The notes under the pieces were generated by a model. The model was given only the letters and a program-made list of their open reading frames with translations, had not been told where the DNA came from and did no database searches. From GCA-002712045 sp028112705 (lineage in GTDB: Bacteria > Pseudomonadota > Alphaproteobacteria > Rhodobacterales > Rhodobacteraceae), in NCBI GenBank assembly GCA_028112705.1, contig JAOGYN010000011.1:1-64000 (forward strand): 64,000 nt of DNA, given 5' to 3'. A program made the translations under genes and the position numbers. Below are positions 62,866 through 64,000 of the stretch, piece by piece (the stretch's first letter is position 1; the number at the start of each line of letters is the position of its first letter).

Positions 62866-62877
62866 CTGTGATCACAG
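62866..62877. promoter_or_regulatory. Palindromic operator 2 (GntR-type)
   Basis: CTGTGATCACAG, perfect 12-bp palindrome, 38 bases before the permease start and identical in core to the site at 61902. Confidence 0.8.
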
Positions 62878-62915
62878 TTACTAACAAATAATTAGTTTTG
62901 AGCGAGGTAGTATTA

Positions 62916-63887
62916 ATGAGTGTTATTGGCATGATTAGCAGAAGGTTGTTAATCGGAATCTTAACCTTATTATTTGTCTCTTTATTAGTTTTTGTGGGAA
63001 CTGAAATTCTTCCTGGTGATGTAGCACATGCAGTCCTTGGTCAGGCAGCAACGCCAGAATCTCTTGATTTGGTTAGGGAAAGGCTGGGCTTAAACGAACC
63101 TGTGCATGTTAGATACTTTACTTGGTTATTTAATTTTGTCCGGGGTGAATTTGGAGCTTCGTTAGCAACATTTGGTGGATCATTAGCAGGTCAAGATATT
63201 GGTACTGAATTAGCAAACCGTGGATGGAACACAATGTTGTTAGCAGGCACAACGGCGCTTATAGCAGTTCCCTTATCTATCTTTTTGGGATTGGCGGCAG
63301 CAATCAAACCAGGTGGGTTGTTGGACAGATTTTTAACTTCGATATCCCTAGGCTTAATTTCGTTTCCAGATTTTTTGGTTGCAGTTTTATTAGTGACTGT
63401 ATTTGCGATCAAGTTACGTTGGTTGCCCGCTATTGCTTCAATAAGACCATCTTATGATTTTTTTGATTGGGTTCGTATTTTAATTTTGCCAGTAGCTAGT
63501 TTAACTTTTACAATATTGGCACACATGCTGAGAATGACGCGTTCTGCGGTAATTGATGTATTATCTAGTCCCGCAATCGAAATGGCAATTCTAAAAGGTG
63601 TTCCAAGAAGAAGATTACTAATTAAGCACGCCTTGCCAAATGCTATTGGGCCTATTGTTAATGTAATAGCTTTGAATTTGGCTTATTTAATAAGTGGAGT
63701 AGTCGTCATTGAAACGATGTTTAATTATAATGGGCTTGGGCGTTATATGGTAGAAGCAGTTACAAACAGAGATATCCCAGTAGTGCAAGCATGTGCTATG
63801 ATTTTCTGCTCAGTTTATGTCATCGTAAACCTGATATCAGATGTTATCGCTATTTTATCAAATCCACGCGTGAGGTATCCTAAATGA
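62916..63887 (+). CDS. ABC transporter permease (DppB type)
   Basis: 323 residues from the ATG at 62916 (GAGG eight bases upstream); the earlier TTG at 62898 is rejected. TEILPGDVAHAVLGQAATPE, then ERLGLNEPVHVRYFTWLFNF mark DppB. The EAA loop reads IEMAILKGVPRRRLLIKHAL then PNAIGPIVN. Overlaps the next permease by ATGA. It should form the channel for the binding protein at 60224. Confidence 0.93.
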   Translation: MSVIGMISRRLLIGILTLLFVSLLVFVGTEILPGDVAHAVLGQAATPESLDLVRERLGLNEPVHVRYFTWLFNFVRGEFGASLATFGGSLAGQDIGTELANRGWNTMLLAGTTALIAVPLSIFLGLAAAIKPGGLLDRFLTSISLGLISFPDFLVAVLLVTVFAIKLRWLPAIASIRPSYDFFDWVRILILPVASLTFTILAHMLRMTRSAVIDVLSSPAIEMAILKGVPRRRLLIKHALPNAIGPIVNVIALNLAYLISGVVVIETMFNYNGLGRYMVEAVTNRDIPVVQACAMIFCSVYVIVNLISDVIAILSNPRVRYPK

Positions 63888-64000
63888 GTGCGATAACTTA
63901 TAGTTGGAAATCTTATATTTTAGATTTAGCGTCTGATTTAACTCCCGGTGCTTTTGTTAGTATTCTATTTTTAGTACTTGTATTATTAATAGGATTATTT
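63884..64000 (+). CDS. ABC transporter permease (DppC type), 5' part
   Basis: 39 codons before the window edge. ATG within the stop of the DppB-type gene. The visible N-terminus SYILDLASDLTPGAFVSILF, then LVLVLLIGLF is one amphipathic stretch and a first membrane helix. Assignment rests mainly on position after DppB; downstream ATPase genes are expected. Confidence 0.7.
   Translation, partial: MSAITYSWKSYILDLASDLTPGAFVSILFLVLVLLIGLF

Noticed and set aside
61902..62877. CRP/FNR sites at TGTGATCACA
   Set aside because: CRP sites need about six bases between TGTGA and TCACA; here the halves are adjacent.
1..64000. CRISPR arrays, rRNA, tRNA or prophage genes
   Set aside because: No regularly spaced repeats, no conserved RNA sequence and no structural phage proteins were seen.

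Overview
The window looks like an AT-rich, oligotrophic marine alphaproteobacterium (Rhodobacterales- or SAR116-like). The clues are TRAP and peptide-type ABC importers in catabolic operons, a Rhodobacter-type cold-shock protein, HemP with an iron-box-like operator, a SqrR/BigR-type ArsR repressor and dense ATGA-coupled operons. Taxonomy is an inference; there is no rRNA, tRNA or CRISPR array in the window.

Layout. (1) 1-786: end of a 2OG-Fe(II) oxygenase and a VOC protein. (2) About 958-10530: a foreign-looking, more GC-rich island. A decayed IS6-family element sits at its left edge, and two 245-bp direct repeats (1525-1769 and 10286-10530) flank it. Cargo: metallo-beta-lactamase-fold protein, Lrp regulator with divergent ThDP enzyme, cupin plus FAD amine oxidoreductase divergent from TetR, an MttB-family methyltransferase, and an alaE gene cut off at the right repeat. 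Short IS-end remnants are scattered through it. (3) 10557-14571: htpG, uppS, a lytic-transglycosylase-like lipoprotein and a VanZ-like protein. (4) 14759-21546: TRAP transporter, HpaD-like ring-cleavage dioxygenase, FAH-family enzyme, RidA and a frameshifted M20 peptidase. (5) 21561-28903 (minus): an anthraniloyl/salicylyl-CoA degradation operon (monooxygenase/reductase, MarR, enoyl-CoA hydratase, acyl-CoA dehydrogenase, CoA ligase, RidA) plus DUF924. (6) 29004-34022: EamA exporter, SDR, methyltransferase, a small exported protein, a 2OG oxygenase and a thioesterase. (7) 34035-48748: a divergent catabolic locus. On minus: cyclase, PYROXD2-like oxidoreductase, MarR, iorA, iorB. On plus: a second PYROXD2-like oxidoreductase, a five-gene peptide-type ABC importer and a class V PLP enzyme. 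The two arms share a short promoter holding tandem 30-bp operator-like repeats. (8) 48844-52203: guanine deaminase, dimethylarginine hydrolase and another class V PLP enzyme. (9) 52246-54369: SqrR-like repressor and an iron-box-controlled cluster with hemP and two paralogous cysteine-containing proteins. (10) 54487-60139: PLP enzymes, GFA protein, cold-shock protein, AhpD-fold protein and a GST. (11) 60224-64000: a second peptide-type ABC importer whose two transcription units both carry the palindrome CTGTGATCACAG around a gntR gene.

Functionally, most of the window imports and degrades nitrogen-containing and aromatic small molecules (probably anthranilate/kynurenine-like, aryl-pyruvate, methylarginine, guanine and methylated amines), each module with its own local regulator. 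The most interesting items are the repeat-bounded island, the divergent ior/PYROXD2/ABC locus with its tandem operators, the iron-box hemP cluster, and the HpaD homologue lacking the catalytic second-sphere histidine.
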